From: Streptomyces atratus
GTDB lineage: Bacteria > Actinomycetota > Actinomycetes > Streptomycetales > Streptomycetaceae
Assembly: GCF_900119365.1 (NCBI RefSeq)
Contig: NZ_FPJO01000005.1
Location: 1 to 64,000, forward strand
DNA length: 64,000 nucleotides
Direction of reading: 5' to 3'
Shown piece after piece: positions 1 to 9,320 of the stretch. Every line of letters starts with the position of its first letter. The first letter of the stretch is position 1. A model generated the notes under the pieces. The model saw only the letters and a program-made list of their open reading frames with translations. It did no database searches and was not told where the DNA came from. The position numbers were made by a program, and so were the translations under genes.

Positions 1-1045
1 CCTCGCCCTTCACGAAGATCTGCCCCTTGCCGTTGCCGGACGCCACACCCAGGTCCGCCTCACGGGCCTCGCCCGGACCATTGACGACACAGCCCATCAC
101 GGCCACCCGCAGCGGAACCTCCATGCCCTCAAGACCCGCCGACACCTGGTCCGCCAGCTTGTACACATCCACCTGCGCCCGCCCGCACGACGGACACGAC
201 ACGATCTCCAGCCGCCGCTGACGCAGATTCAGCGACTCCAGGATCTGGATCCCGACCTTGACCTCCTCGGCCGGCGGCGCCGACAACGACACCCGGATCG
301 TGTCCCCGATCCCCTCCGACAGCAACGCACCGAACGCCACCGCCGACTTGATCGTCCCCTGGAACGCCGGACCCGCCTCCGTCACCCCCAGATGCAACGG
401 ATAGTCACAACGAGCCGCCAGCTGACGGTACGCATTCACCATCACCACCGGATCGTTGTGCTTCACCGAGATCTTGATGTCCCGGAAACCGTGCTCCTCG
501 AAGAGCGACGCCTCCCACAACGCCGACTCCACCAACGCCTCGGGCGTCGCCTTCCCGTACTTCGCCAGCAAACGCGCATCCAGCGAACCCGCGTTCACAC
601 CGATCCGGATCGGCGTACCCGCGTCGTTCGCCGCCCGCGCGATCTCCTTCACCTTGTCGTCGAACTGCTTGATGTTCCCCGGATTCACCCGCACCGCCGC
701 ACAGCCCGCATCGATCGCCGCGAACACATACTTCGGCTGGAAATGAATATCCGCGATCACCGGGATCTGCGACTTCCTCGCGATCACCGCCAACGCGTCC
801 GCATCGTCCTGCGTCGGACACGCCACCCGCACGATCTGACAGCCCGACGCCGTCAGCTCCGCGATCTGCTGCAACGTCGCACCCACGTCCGACGTACGCG
901 TCGTCGTCATCGACTGCACCGACACCGGCGCATCCCCGCCCACCGCAACCGACCCGACCTGGATGCGCCGCGAGTGGCGGCGCATCCCCAGCGGCCGGGC
1001 CGGCAGCCCGGGGAGACCCAGTTCGACCGGCTCTCCGGCGGTCAT
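1..1045 (-). CDS. ispG: 4-hydroxy-3-methylbut-2-enyl diphosphate synthase (IspG/GcpE), 3' end outside window
   Basis: IspG performs the reductive ring opening of MEcPP to HMBPP, the penultimate step of the MEP isoprenoid pathway, using a [4Fe-4S] cluster. The 348 codons in the window read as a TIM-barrel domain (starting [10 protein letters not shown]) followed by the cluster domain. CPSCGR (two Cys ligands) and GCVVNGPGE (third Cys plus the Glu ligand) are both visible near the window edge. Full-length enzymes have about 385 residues, so only about 40 C-terminal residues are missing. The ATG lies 4 nt after the hpnH stop, so translation is probably coupled and the gene belongs to the hopanoid operon. 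Many streptomycetes carry a second ispG elsewhere; this copy would be the hopanoid-dedicated one (inference). Confidence 0.95.
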   Translation of the reverse strand, partial: MTAGEPVELGLPGLPARPLGMRRHSRRIQVGSVAVGGDAPVSVQSMTTTRTSDVGATLQQIAELTASGCQIVRVACPTQDDADALAVIARKSQIPVIADIHFQPKYVFAAIDAGCAAVRVNPGNIKQFDDKVKEIARAANDAGTPIRIGVNAGSLDARLLAKYGKATPEALVESALWEASLFEEHGFRDIKISVKHNDPVVMVNAYRQLAARCDYPLHLGVTEAGPAFQGTIKSAVAFGALLSEGIGDTIRVSLSAPPAEEVKVGIQILESLNLRQRRLEIVSCPSCGRAQVDVYKLADQVSAGLEGMEVPLRVAVMGCVVNGPGEAREADLGVASGNGKGQIFVKGE

Positions 1046-1049
1046 GACG

Positions 1050-2069
1050 TCACCGGTTCCCGGAGAGGGTCTCGCGCGCCGCGCGCAGCGACTCCTTCAG
1101 CGATCCCATGGTGGCGAGCACGGCGGTGGGCTCGTAGCCGCAGTGCGCCATGCAGTTGGCACAGCGCGGGTCCTTGCCCCGGCCGTACTTGTCCCAGTCG
1201 GTCTCCTCGATGAGCTGGCGGTACGTCGGTACGTAGCCGTCGCTCATCAGGTAGCACGGCCGCTGCCAGCCGAACAGCGAGTAGTTCGGAATGGCCCAGG
1301 CCGTGCACGGGAAGTCCGCCTTGCCTTCCAGGAAGTCCAGGAAGAGCGGCGAGTGGTTCAGCCGCCAGCGGTCCCGGTTGCCGCCCGCGAACGACTTCTT
1401 GAACAGTTCGCGGGTCTGCTCGACGCCCAGAAAGTGCTCCTGGTCGGGCGCCTTCTCGTAGGCATAGGCGGGCGAGATCATCATCTCGTCGACCTTCAGG
1501 TCGTCATTGAGGTAGTTGAGGACCTCGATGACGGTCTGCGGGGTGTCGGTGTTGAAGAAGGTGGAGTTCGTGGTGACCCGGAAGCCGCGCCGCTTGGCCT
1601 CCTTGATCGCCGCCACCGCCTCGTCGAAAACACCCTCCTTGGCAACCGATTCGTCGTGCCGTTCGCGCAGCCCGTCGATGTGCACGGCGAAAGCGAAGTA
1701 CGGCGAGGGCGTGAATTTCTCGATCTTCTTCCGCAACAGCATCGCGTTGGTGCACAGGAAGACGTATTTCCTCCGCGCCACCAACTGCCGGACGATTTCG
1801 TCGATCTGCGGATGCATCAGCGGTTCGCCGCCGGCGATGGAAACCATCGGGGCGCCCGATTCGAGCACGGCACCCACGGCCTGGGCCACCGGCATGCGCT
1901 GCTTGAGCACGCCCGCCGGATGCTGGATCTTCCCGCATCCCTCGCACGCGAGATTGCAGGCGTACAACGGCTCCAGTTCCACAATGAGCGGGAATTTGTC
2001 CCGCCTGCGGAGCTTCTGTTCAATGAGGTACGTCGCAACCTTGATGGACTGACGGAGCGGCATGGCCAT
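1050..2069 (-). CDS. hpnH: adenosyl-hopene transferase HpnH (radical SAM)
   Basis: HpnH joins a 5'-deoxyadenosyl group from S-adenosylmethionine to diploptene, giving adenosylhopane, the first step of the hopanoid C35 side chain. The radical SAM motif is CNLACEGC (CX3CX2C, C38/C42/C45), with a SPASM-like cysteine group near the C-terminus (CANCMAHCG). The product is 339 aa, typical for the family. An upstream in-frame start would add 13 residues, but the ATG at 2069 was chosen because a perfect AGGAGGTGA Shine-Dalgarno lies just upstream; that sequence is also the last codons of hpnG. It is followed directly by ispG. Confidence 0.95.
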   Translation of the reverse strand: MAMPLRQSIKVATYLIEQKLRRRDKFPLIVELEPLYACNLACEGCGKIQHPAGVLKQRMPVAQAVGAVLESGAPMVSIAGGEPLMHPQIDEIVRQLVARRKYVFLCTNAMLLRKKIEKFTPSPYFAFAVHIDGLRERHDESVAKEGVFDEAVAAIKEAKRRGFRVTTNSTFFNTDTPQTVIEVLNYLNDDLKVDEMMISPAYAYEKAPDQEHFLGVEQTRELFKKSFAGGNRDRWRLNHSPLFLDFLEGKADFPCTAWAIPNYSLFGWQRPCYLMSDGYVPTYRQLIEETDWDKYGRGKDPRCANCMAHCGYEPTAVLATMGSLKESLRAARETLSGNR

Positions 2070-2074
2070 CTGGC

Positions 2075-2734
2075 TCACCTCCTGGGGAGCAGCAAAGATC
2101 GGTGCCATTCGTAGAAAGCCGGCAGGACGGCACGGAGAACCCGGAAAGCTGATATTCCACCGCGTATCGTGCCGATGCGGACGAGCTCATGCTCCGGAGC
2201 ATCCACGACCACCCGTACGGCGGCAACCGGGCGGGGCCCGGACCGCAGAGCGGTGCGCAGAGTGGCGGCGGACTCCATGTCCACCGCGATCGCTCCGGTG
2301 GCCCGCAGCCCGGCCCGCCCATGTCCGCGTACGACACGGTCGGAGCCGGTCAGCGGACCGGTGTGGACGGCGCGGCCGGGCACCACCCTGGCCAGGGCCT
2401 CGGCGAGCAGGCCCGGACCGGTACAGACCGTCGGGTCCCCGGACTCCCGGGTCTCGTCGGCGACCACCAGGTCCCCGGGGTGCATTCCGGGCACCAGCCC
2501 GGCGCAGAACCCGGAGGCGAGGACCGCCGTGCCGGGCGCCCGGCCTTGACCGAGCGCCCGTGCGACGGCCGTTTCGGCGGCCCTGGGCCCCATGCCCGTA
2601 CGGAGTACGGTCACCGGGCCGGAGGCGGCGCCGGCCCTGCTCCGGCCGCTGCGCAGGGCGAACTGCTCGATGCCGAGCGCGCAGGCGATCAGCAGCGGCG
2701 CCGCGGGGCCGGGCGTGCCCGGCCCGTCGGCCAT
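2075..2734 (-). CDS. hpnG: hopanoid-associated phosphorylase/nucleosidase HpnG
   Basis: A 219-aa nucleoside-phosphorylase-like protein. HpnG removes adenine from adenosylhopane to give ribosylhopane in the C35 hopanoid branch. Visible family features are an N-terminal beta-strand entering the fold (PLLIACALGIEQ), a glycine-rich GMGPRAA segment and the VDMESAA motif typical of purine nucleoside phosphorylase/MTA nucleosidase folds. The ATG overlaps the shc stop by one base (TGATG), so the two are translationally coupled. The final codons (Arg-Arg-stop, AGG AGG TGA) are also the ribosome binding site of hpnH. The ordered shc-hpnG-hpnH block makes the assignment firm despite modest motif evidence. 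Confidence 0.88.
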   Translation of the reverse strand: MADGPGTPGPAAPLLIACALGIEQFALRSGRSRAGAASGPVTVLRTGMGPRAAETAVARALGQGRAPGTAVLASGFCAGLVPGMHPGDLVVADETRESGDPTVCTGPGLLAEALARVVPGRAVHTGPLTGSDRVVRGHGRAGLRATGAIAVDMESAATLRTALRSGPRPVAAVRVVVDAPEHELVRIGTIRGGISAFRVLRAVLPAFYEWHRSLLLPRR

Positions 2735-4734
2735 CAGGCCCCCTTTCGGGTGGCCGTGCGGTCGGCGAACGGTTCGCCGTACACGTACCGCCCGAGTGCG
2801 GTGAGCGGGAACACCTGACGGTAGAGGTGGTAGTTGATCGAGAAGTCCCACGGGAAGCCGGTGCCCGTGAAGTACGGCTCGTCCCAGGAGCCATCGGCCT
2901 GCTGCGTCTCGGTGAGCCAGGACACGCCCCGCTGTACGGCCTTGCTGTCCCGGCGTCCGGCGGCGAGCAGCGCGAGCAGGGCCCAGGCGGTCTGGGAGGC
3001 GGTCGAGGCGCCGTGCCCGATCCACTTCTCCTCCTGGTACGAGCGCAGGTCCTCGCCCCAGCCTCCGTCGTCGTTCTGCACCGACTCCAGCCAGCCGACC
3101 GCGCGGCTGATCGCCGGGTGCGTCACGGGCAGCCCGGCGGCCACCAGTGCGGGCACCACCGACCCTGTTCCATATACGTAGTTGACGCCCCAGCGGCCGA
3201 ACCAGGCGCCGCTCGCCTCCTGTTCGGCGAGCAGCCAATCGATGCCACGCCGGGTGACGCGGTGGCCGGAGCGCCCCTCGACGGCGAGCATCTCCACCAC
3301 GTGCCCGGTGACATCGGCGGACGGCGGGTCGATGACCTCGCCGAAGTCGCAGAACGGCAGCCGGTTGGGGAAGGCGCTGGTATTGTCCGCGTCGAAGGCA
3401 CCCCAGGCCCCGTTGCGGGACTGCATGCCGATGTTCCAGCGGACCCCGCGCCTGATGGCGGCCTCGACGCGTGCCTGGTCCGGGTGGCGGACCCGGCGCA
3501 GCGCGAGGACCACCTCCGCGGTGTCGTCGATGTCCGGGTAGTTGTCGTTGTGGAACTCGAAGGCCCAGCCGCCCGGGTTGAGCCGAGGGCGGCGCACGGA
3601 CCAGTCGCCGGGCCGGACGATCTCCTCGCCGAGCATCCAGTCCGCGGCCTTCACCAGCGCCGGGTGGTCGGGGCGGACCCCGGCGTCGGCGAGCGCGATG
3701 GTGGCGAGGCAGGTGTCCCACACCGGGGACTGGCAGGCCTCGATCATCCGGGCGCCGTCCTCGCGCCACACGGCGAACCGGTCGAGCGATTCGAGTCCGG
3801 CCCGCATCACCGGGTGGTCCAGGTCGTAGCCGAGCAGGTGCAGGGCGATGACGGAGTACACCGCGGGCGGCTGGATGCCGCCCCAGCAGCCGTCGTTCTC
3901 CTGGCGCTCGATGATCCAGCGGGCCGCCGAGTCCATCGCGATCCGGCGCAGCCTGCGCGGCGCGATCCGGTGGTAGACGTGCAGCGCCTTGTCCAGGCGC
4001 TGGAAGACGCCGTCCCAACTCGCGGCCGGGGCGGGGCGCCTGGGCAGGTTCGGATTGCGCGGGTCGGTGTGCAGTTCGTCGAGCGGGAAGGGGGCCGGGC
4101 GTACCGGCCGCTTCGCCGAGACGATGGTGAGCGGCACGATGGTCTGGCGGGCCCAGCAGCCGAAGTCGTAGATGTTGAGCGGGGCCCACTTGGGAAAGAA
4201 CATCAGCTCGGGCGGGAGTTCCGGCAGGTCGTCCCACTTCCACCAGCCGAAGAGCGCGAGCCAGATCCGGGTGAAGACCCGGCCGGCCGCGATGCCGCCC
4301 TGTTCCCTGATCCAGGCCGAGGCGCGTGCCATGTGCGGTTCGTCCGGCCGGTCCCCGGCCAGCCGCAGGGCCACGTACGCCTCGATGGTGGTGGAGAGTT
4401 CGCCGGGGCCGCCGTGGAAGGTGGCCCAGGTGCCGTCGCCCAGTTGTTCGCCGCGGATGAAGCGGCCGGCCGCCCGGACCGTGGCCGGGTCCTGAATTCC
4501 GAGGAACTGACGGAGCAGCAGGTCCTCGGCGTCCATCGTGACGTTGGTGGCGAGGTCGCCCTTCCACCAGCCCTGCTCGTCCTGCCTGCCGAGGAGGTGC
4601 TCCACCGAGCGTTCCGCGGCCCGCCGCGCGGCGGTGTACGCGTCGTCCGCGGCGATGGTTGTGTCGGTCGGTTCACTGGCCGAGGCCGCGCGGGGGTTCA
4701 CGGCCCCGGTGCTTCCGTCGGTCGTCGCTGTCAT
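2734..4734 (-). CDS. shc: squalene-hopene cyclase
   Basis: This membrane-associated class II triterpene cyclase converts squalene to hopene and hopanol. The 666-aa product has the usual length. The catalytic acid motif DXDD is DIDD at residues 401-404. Several QW-type repeats are visible (GCWGGIQ, NGAWGAF, GAWFGRW, DGGWGED, DGSWDEP), marking the alpha-alpha barrels. A GAAGGGGAAG ribosome site precedes the ATG. The 108-nt gap to the prenyl synthase contains a perfect hairpin (4783-4811), so shc may be expressed partly independently of the upstream genes. It is coupled to hpnG downstream. Hopanoids in Streptomyces are associated with aerial hyphae and spores (known for the genus). Confidence 0.97.
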   Translation of the reverse strand: MTATTDGSTGAVNPRAASASEPTDTTIAADDAYTAARRAAERSVEHLLGRQDEQGWWKGDLATNVTMDAEDLLLRQFLGIQDPATVRAAGRFIRGEQLGDGTWATFHGGPGELSTTIEAYVALRLAGDRPDEPHMARASAWIREQGGIAAGRVFTRIWLALFGWWKWDDLPELPPELMFFPKWAPLNIYDFGCWARQTIVPLTIVSAKRPVRPAPFPLDELHTDPRNPNLPRRPAPAASWDGVFQRLDKALHVYHRIAPRRLRRIAMDSAARWIIERQENDGCWGGIQPPAVYSVIALHLLGYDLDHPVMRAGLESLDRFAVWREDGARMIEACQSPVWDTCLATIALADAGVRPDHPALVKAADWMLGEEIVRPGDWSVRRPRLNPGGWAFEFHNDNYPDIDDTAEVVLALRRVRHPDQARVEAAIRRGVRWNIGMQSRNGAWGAFDADNTSAFPNRLPFCDFGEVIDPPSADVTGHVVEMLAVEGRSGHRVTRRGIDWLLAEQEASGAWFGRWGVNYVYGTGSVVPALVAAGLPVTHPAISRAVGWLESVQNDDGGWGEDLRSYQEEKWIGHGASTASQTAWALLALLAAGRRDSKAVQRGVSWLTETQQADGSWDEPYFTGTGFPWDFSINYHLYRQVFPLTALGRYVYGEPFADRTATRKGA

Positions 4735-4782
4735 GGCTTCCCCTTCGTGCAGTCAGGTCCTCTGCTGTGCTGGGGTCTCCGT

Positions 4783-4811
4783 CGGCCGGTGCCTGATAAG
4801 GGCACCGGCCG
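4783..4811 (-). terminator. perfect hairpin between prenyl synthase and shc
   Basis: An 11-bp perfect inverted repeat (CGGCCGGTGCC / GGCACCGGCCG) with a 7-nt loop lies in the only sizeable gap of the distal hopanoid operon. There is no U-tract, as is usual for streptomycete terminators. It could be a partial terminator, an attenuator or an mRNA-stabilising stem. Confidence 0.6.
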
Positions 4812-4842
4812 GCGACTGCGAGTCATATGGAGCAGATAGTGA

Positions 4843-5946
4843 TCATCTCTTTCGTACGACGACGAAGTCCGCGAGCGCCGTGAGCTGCGCCCGCACGGTC
4901 TGCGGCATGTCGACGCGGTGCAGTGCCTCGATGGCGACCGCATGCTGCCGACGGGCCTCCTGGGCGGTCCACTCACGGCCGCCCGCCTCCTCGATGAGTG
5001 CCGCACGGGCGGCGAACTCCTCTTCGGAGAAGCTGTCGAAATCGCTGCTCTTGGCGTCGGCCGCGAGCAGTTCGCCCAGGCGCCCCGACGCCGGGCCGCC
5101 CGCGGCGAGCGCGGCGACGACCGGCAGCGACTTCTTGCGCTGGCGCAGGTCGCTCCAGGTCTGCTTGCCGGTGGACTCGGGGTCGCCCCAGATGCCGAGC
5201 AGATCGTCGACGGCCTGGAAGGCGAGGCCGAGGTGGTATCCGTACGCCTCCAGGGTGTCGGCGGTCCGGTCGTCGGCGCCGCCGAGGACCGCGCCGATGG
5301 AGCAGGCGCAGGCGAGCAGGGCGCCCGTCTTGTTGCCCTCCATCTCCAGGCACTCCTCGACGGTGACCCGCTCGCGGTGCTCGTAGGAGATGTCCTGGGC
5401 CTGCCCGTCGATGAGCTTGCGGCTGGCCGCGGTCAGCCGGCGGGTCGCGCGGCCCGCCTCGACCGTGCCGAGCTCCAGCAGGACCTCGTTGGCCAGGGCG
5501 AAGAGCGCATCGCCGACCAGGATCGCCTGGGCGGGGCCGTGCACCTTCCAGACCGTGTCGCGGTGGCGGCGCTGTTCGTCGCCGTCCATCAGGTCGTCGT
5601 GCAGCAGCGAGAAGTTGTGCACGAGTTCGACGGCCACGGCGCCGGGGACGCCGGCCTCGGCCGCTGCGCCCGCCGCCTCCGCGGACAGCAGGGCGAGAGC
5701 CGGGCGGACGGCCTTGCCGCCGTCGCCGTCGGCAGGCTGTCCCTGGGCGTCGATCCAGCCGAAGTGGTAGGCGGCGACGGTGTCCATGGGCGGTGCGAGC
5801 CGGTCAACGGCGGCCCGGAGCACCGGCGTGGAAAGGGCCCGTCCGCGCTCCAGAAGCGCGGTGACGTCCGTGGTGTCGGCCACGGTGTCGAAAGCCGAAT
5901 TCGCCGGGGTCACTGACTCTCCTCTTGTTCCGGTGGTACTGCTCAT
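4843..5946 (-). CDS. polyprenyl (farnesyl/geranylgeranyl-type) diphosphate synthase
   Basis: Trans-isoprenyl diphosphate synthase that condenses IPP with allylic diphosphates, presumably supplying farnesyl diphosphate for squalene synthesis by HpnCDE. The 367-aa protein has a disordered N-terminus of about 25 residues. The first Asp-rich motif is DDLMD (117-121); the second is DDLLG (247-251), with Gly in place of the last Asp, within DDLLGIWGDP, a pattern I associate with actinobacterial members. Chain length cannot be read with confidence. The ATG overlaps the hpnE stop (ATGA), and the AGGAGGCGGC ribosome site lies inside the hpnE C-terminus. Context (hopanoid operon) argues for FPP supply. 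Confidence 0.92.
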   Translation of the reverse strand: MSSTTGTRGESVTPANSAFDTVADTTDVTALLERGRALSTPVLRAAVDRLAPPMDTVAAYHFGWIDAQGQPADGDGGKAVRPALALLSAEAAGAAAEAGVPGAVAVELVHNFSLLHDDLMDGDEQRRHRDTVWKVHGPAQAILVGDALFALANEVLLELGTVEAGRATRRLTAASRKLIDGQAQDISYEHRERVTVEECLEMEGNKTGALLACACSIGAVLGGADDRTADTLEAYGYHLGLAFQAVDDLLGIWGDPESTGKQTWSDLRQRKKSLPVVAALAAGGPASGRLGELLAADAKSSDFDSFSEEEFAARAALIEEAGGREWTAQEARRQHAVAIEALHRVDMPQTVRAQLTALADFVVVRKR

Positions 5947-7331
5947 GCCGCCTCCTGCAGCGGATGTTCATGGGAGCGGCCGAGCGCCCGGAGCGCGGCG
6001 TCCGCCGCGCTGAACCCGCTGCGGACGGCACCCTCCATCGTCGCGGGCCAGCCGGTGGCCGTCCACGCCCCGGCCAGGCAGAGGCCGGGGAGCCGGGTGC
6101 GGGCCCCCGGCCGCAGCCGGCCGACGCCGGGGGCGGGGGCGAAGGTCGCCGCGCGCTCCCGGGTGACGAAGAAATCCCTGATGCCGGCCCCGCGGGCGGC
6201 CGGCAGCAGCCGCTCCAGCTCGGGCAGGTAGCGGGCACGCAGCTCGGCGACGGGAAGGTCGATCTCCTCGTCGGCGGCGGACTGGGACACGGCGAGGTAC
6301 TGCCCGGGACCTGTGAGGCCCGAGGCGTCCGTACGGTCGAAGACCCACTGGACCGGGGAGCCGAGCGCGGTGAAGAACGGGCGGCGCAGCACCTTGCGGT
6401 CGTAGACGACGTGCACATTGAGGATCGGCGACGTGCCGATGCCGAGCAGCCGCCCGGGCTCGTCGAGCGCGCCCTCGGGCAGCAGGTCGTGGGTCTCGCG
6501 CTGCGGGACGGCGAGGACGACGGTGTCCGCCTCGATCCGTTCGGCGCCGGTGTCCACGATCCAGCCGCCGTCCACCGTCCGGGTGAGGGAGGAGGCCTTC
6601 GTACGCAGTTCGGTACGGACTCCGGCGGAGTCCAGGGCCTTGCGGGCCAGCGTGTCGTGGATCTCGCCGAGGGGCACGCTCGCCCAGCCGATGTCGGCGG
6701 CGCCGGGCTCGGAGAGGAGTCCGGTCTTGAAGACCTTCGCGGCCAGGGCCAGCGAGGAGTTCGGCGCGGTGGCGTTGAGCGTGGCGACGCCGACCAGGTC
6801 CCAGAGGGCCTCGACGGTGCGCGGCGACTGGCCGTGCCGGGCGAGCCAGCTGCCGAAGTCGACGGCGTCGAGCGCGGGGTCGTCGGGGTCCAGGCGGCCG
6901 AGTGCCAGTGCGGCGCGGCCGACGCCCGCCCGCTCGGCGAGCGAGAGGTGCGGATAGCCGACGAGTCCGGCGGCGAGGTGGAAGGGCACCGGGAGCCCGT
7001 TGCGGCGCAGCCGTCCCAGCCGGGGGCCCGAGGGGCGTCCGACATCGAGAACGGGCACGTCCAAACGGTTTTGCAGGGGGGCCAGGCGGGCCCCGTCGAT
7101 GCGGTCGAGGAACCAGCGGTAGGCGGTGCAGCAGCGCAGATAGACATGCTGTCCGTTGTCGACCGTCAGTTCGCCGCGCCGGAAGGAGAAGGCGAGGCCG
7201 CCGAGCCGGGGCCGGCCTTCGAGCAGGGTCACGTCAAGCCCGGCGTCGGCGAGACGCAGCGCCGAGGTGATTCCGGCGAGGCCGCCGCCGATCACGACCG
7301 CGCGGGAGGAGCGCGGGGCGTCGTCCGTCAT
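5943..7331 (-). CDS. hpnE: hydroxysqualene dehydroxylase HpnE (FAD amine-oxidase fold)
   Basis: HpnE reduces hydroxysqualene, made by HpnC from presqualene diphosphate, to squalene with FAD. The 462-aa protein opens with a dinucleotide-binding fold (VVIGGGLAG, GGGLAG at 15-20) followed by the acidic strand end and a conserved RPRLGG loop, typical of the phytoene desaturase/amine-oxidase superfamily. A C-terminal CLAGAWTATGWPATMEGA segment matches the FAD-binding end motif. AAAGGAGGACGC precedes the ATG. It is coupled to the prenyl synthase and separated from hpnD by 118 nt. The name rests on the hpnC-hpnD-hpnE order; similar proteins were once annotated as phytoene dehydrogenases. Confidence 0.92.
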   Translation of the reverse strand: MTDDAPRSSRAVVIGGGLAGITSALRLADAGLDVTLLEGRPRLGGLAFSFRRGELTVDNGQHVYLRCCTAYRWFLDRIDGARLAPLQNRLDVPVLDVGRPSGPRLGRLRRNGLPVPFHLAAGLVGYPHLSLAERAGVGRAALALGRLDPDDPALDAVDFGSWLARHGQSPRTVEALWDLVGVATLNATAPNSSLALAAKVFKTGLLSEPGAADIGWASVPLGEIHDTLARKALDSAGVRTELRTKASSLTRTVDGGWIVDTGAERIEADTVVLAVPQRETHDLLPEGALDEPGRLLGIGTSPILNVHVVYDRKVLRRPFFTALGSPVQWVFDRTDASGLTGPGQYLAVSQSAADEEIDLPVAELRARYLPELERLLPAARGAGIRDFFVTRERAATFAPAPGVGRLRPGARTRLPGLCLAGAWTATGWPATMEGAVRSGFSAADAALRALGRSHEHPLQEAA

Positions 7332-7449
7332 GCGTCCTCCTTTCGCCGGGTCACTTCAGTCTGGGACGCGAGGGCACGGCGCGGGGTTGATCGCCGGGCG
7401 GATCGGGTCTCCGTGTTGCACATGGTGCGCGAGATGTCCTCACGGCGCA

Positions 7450-8403
7450 TCAGACACGCCTCCTGGTGGTGCGCCGGGAGATGTACCGGGCGTCGAGACC
7501 CGACAGGCCGCGCACCGCGACGTACGCCTTCTCGTGGCCCGGCAGCGAGACCCGGCCGCGCAGCACCGCCTCGGGGTCGCGCTCGATCCGGTCGAGCAGC
7601 CGGCGGTAGATCCCCGCCATGGCCGCGACACAGGCTCCGCTGCGCCGGTCCAGCATGGGCAGCAGCCGGTATCCCTCGGCGAACAGGGTGCGGGCGCGCC
7701 GTACCTCGAAGTGGACGAGGCCGGCGAAGTCGGCGCCGGGCGGTGGTGTGGCCCGGTGGAAGCCGGCCGAGCAGCCGAACTTGGCGAGGTCGTCGGCGGG
7801 CAGATACGTACGCCCGTTGCCCGCGTCCTCGCGTACGTCGCGCAGGATGTTGGTCAGCTGGAGCGCGAGGCCGAGCGTGTCGGCGTACTCTGCGGCCCGG
7901 TCGGCCCCCGGGGCGCCGGGCTCGGTACCGAAGACGCCCAGGCTGAGACGGCCGATGGCACCCGCGACACAGCGGCAGTAGACCTTGAGGTCGTCCCAGG
8001 TCTCGTAGGTCGCGCCGCGCACGTCCATCAGCACGCCGTCGATGAGCTCGTCGAGCCCGCCGAGCGGGAGCGGGAACCTGCGCGCGGCGTCGGCGAGCGC
8101 GACGGCCACCGGGTCGGTGTCGTCCTCGTCGACCGCTCCGTCCCGGATCCGGTCCAGGACGGTACGGGTGCTCTCCAGGCGGGCCCGCTTGGTGTCCGCG
8201 TCCAGCTCGCCGTCACCGATGTCGTCGACGCGCCGGGAGAAGGCGTACAGCGCCGACATGGCCTGTCGCTTCTCGGTCGGCAGCAGTCTGATGCCGTACG
8301 CGAAGTTACGCGCCTGCTGTCCGGTGACCGCCTCGCAGTAACTGTATGCGGCCTGTACCGGTGCCGACATGTACGTCGTCTGTCCCTCCACGGTCCGGCT
8401 CAC
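7450..8403 (-). CDS. hpnD: presqualene diphosphate synthase HpnD
   Basis: A squalene/phytoene synthase-fold enzyme that condenses two farnesyl diphosphates to presqualene diphosphate. The 317-aa protein carries both Asp-rich metal-binding motifs: DDIGD at 60-64 and DVRED at 189-193 (inside NILRDVREDAGNGR). The GTG start overlaps the hpnC stop (GTGA), indicating translational coupling. HpnC and HpnD are paralogues; this copy is assigned HpnD because of its position after hpnC and because the DVREDAGNGRTYLP region matches the HpnD subgroup as I remember it. The C-terminus is Arg-rich and short. Confidence 0.93.
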   Translation of the reverse strand: MSRTVEGQTTYMSAPVQAAYSYCEAVTGQQARNFAYGIRLLPTEKRQAMSALYAFSRRVDDIGDGELDADTKRARLESTRTVLDRIRDGAVDEDDTDPVAVALADAARRFPLPLGGLDELIDGVLMDVRGATYETWDDLKVYCRCVAGAIGRLSLGVFGTEPGAPGADRAAEYADTLGLALQLTNILRDVREDAGNGRTYLPADDLAKFGCSAGFHRATPPPGADFAGLVHFEVRRARTLFAEGYRLLPMLDRRSGACVAAMAGIYRRLLDRIERDPEAVLRGRVSLPGHEKAYVAVRGLSGLDARYISRRTTRRRV

Positions 8404-9320
8404 CCCTCTCTACGCGCTCTTCGCAAGACAACTCCCACTTCGCGCAGCAGGCTGGGCTTGGTGGGCTTGGGCGGTCCGGGCAGTACGTCGAACCCGGCGG
8501 CCGCGATCGCGGTGAGGGCGGCGCGCCCCCCTCCCACGAATCCGGCGAGAAGCAGCCTGAGCCTGCCGTGGACGCTACCCACCAGAGGGGTGCCTTCATT
8601 CAGCAGTTCCCGGGCGCGTTCCGCTTCGTACGCGACCAGTGAACGCACCGATGCGCTCCCCGAGGGGGCGGCGAGATCGGTTTCGTCGACGTGGAACCGC
8701 GCCATGTCGTCGGCGGGGAGATAGATCCGGTCGCGGCCGAGGTCCTCGGTGACGTCCTGGAGGTGCTCGACGATCTGGAGGGCGGTGCAGACCGCGTCGG
8801 AACGGCGGATGCGCTCGGGGCTGGCGGTCCCGGTGATCTGCAGGACCAGCCGGCCCACGGGGTTGGCGGAGAGCTCGCAGTAGGCCAGCAGCTCCTCGTA
8901 CGTCCCGTAGCGGCGGACCTTCTGGTCCTGCCGGTTCGCCTCGATGAGGCCGAGGAAGGGTTCGGGAGTGAGCGCGCAGCGCCGCACGGTGGGCCGCAGG
9001 GCGCGCAGCAGGGGGTGGCGGGGGCCGTCGCCCGCGGTGTCGAAGACCCGGTGCAGATCCGCCTCGAAGGCATCGAGCACGGCGAGCCGGTCGTCGGCCT
9101 GCGCGGGATCGACGCCGAGGTGGCGGGCATCGGCGCCGCCGGGGGCGAGGTCGCCGTCGCCGATGTCGTCGACGAGGCGGGCGAAGCCGTAGACGGCCAT
9201 GAGGTCGTCGCGCCAGGCGCGGGGCAGGAAGAAGGGGGCTACGGGGAAGTTCTCGTCCGCGGCCTTGTCGAGGGTGCTGGGCACGACGTCATCGGGGTGC
9301 GTCTGCCGGGTACGGGTCAC
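8400..9320 (-). CDS. hpnC: hydroxysqualene synthase HpnC
   Basis: First gene of the hopanoid operon in the window. HpnC converts presqualene diphosphate to hydroxysqualene. The 306-aa protein has DDIGD at 51-55 and DVTED at 189-193 (QDVTEDLGRDRIYLP), the two metal-binding motifs of the family. The apparent GTG start has no good Shine-Dalgarno of its own but overlaps the stop of a 20-codon leader ORF (9317-9379, minus strand), so initiation is probably by coupling. The promoter should lie between 9380 and about 9690. Confidence 0.93.
   Translation of the reverse strand: MTRTRQTHPDDVVPSTLDKAADENFPVAPFFLPRAWRDDLMAVYGFARLVDDIGDGDLAPGGADARHLGVDPAQADDRLAVLDAFEADLHRVFDTAGDGPRHPLLRALRPTVRRCALTPEPFLGLIEANRQDQKVRRYGTYEELLAYCELSANPVGRLVLQITGTASPERIRRSDAVCTALQIVEHLQDVTEDLGRDRIYLPADDMARFHVDETDLAAPSGSASVRSLVAYEAERARELLNEGTPLVGSVHGRLRLLLAGFVGGGRAALTAIAAAGFDVLPGPPKPTKPSLLREVGVVLRRARREG

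Noticed and set aside
2062..4839. Long plus-strand open frame (over 900 codons) across hpnG and shc
   Set aside because: It lies antisense to two well-supported genes, is extremely Arg/Pro/Gly-rich and has no recognisable motif; long open shadow frames are expected at this GC content.
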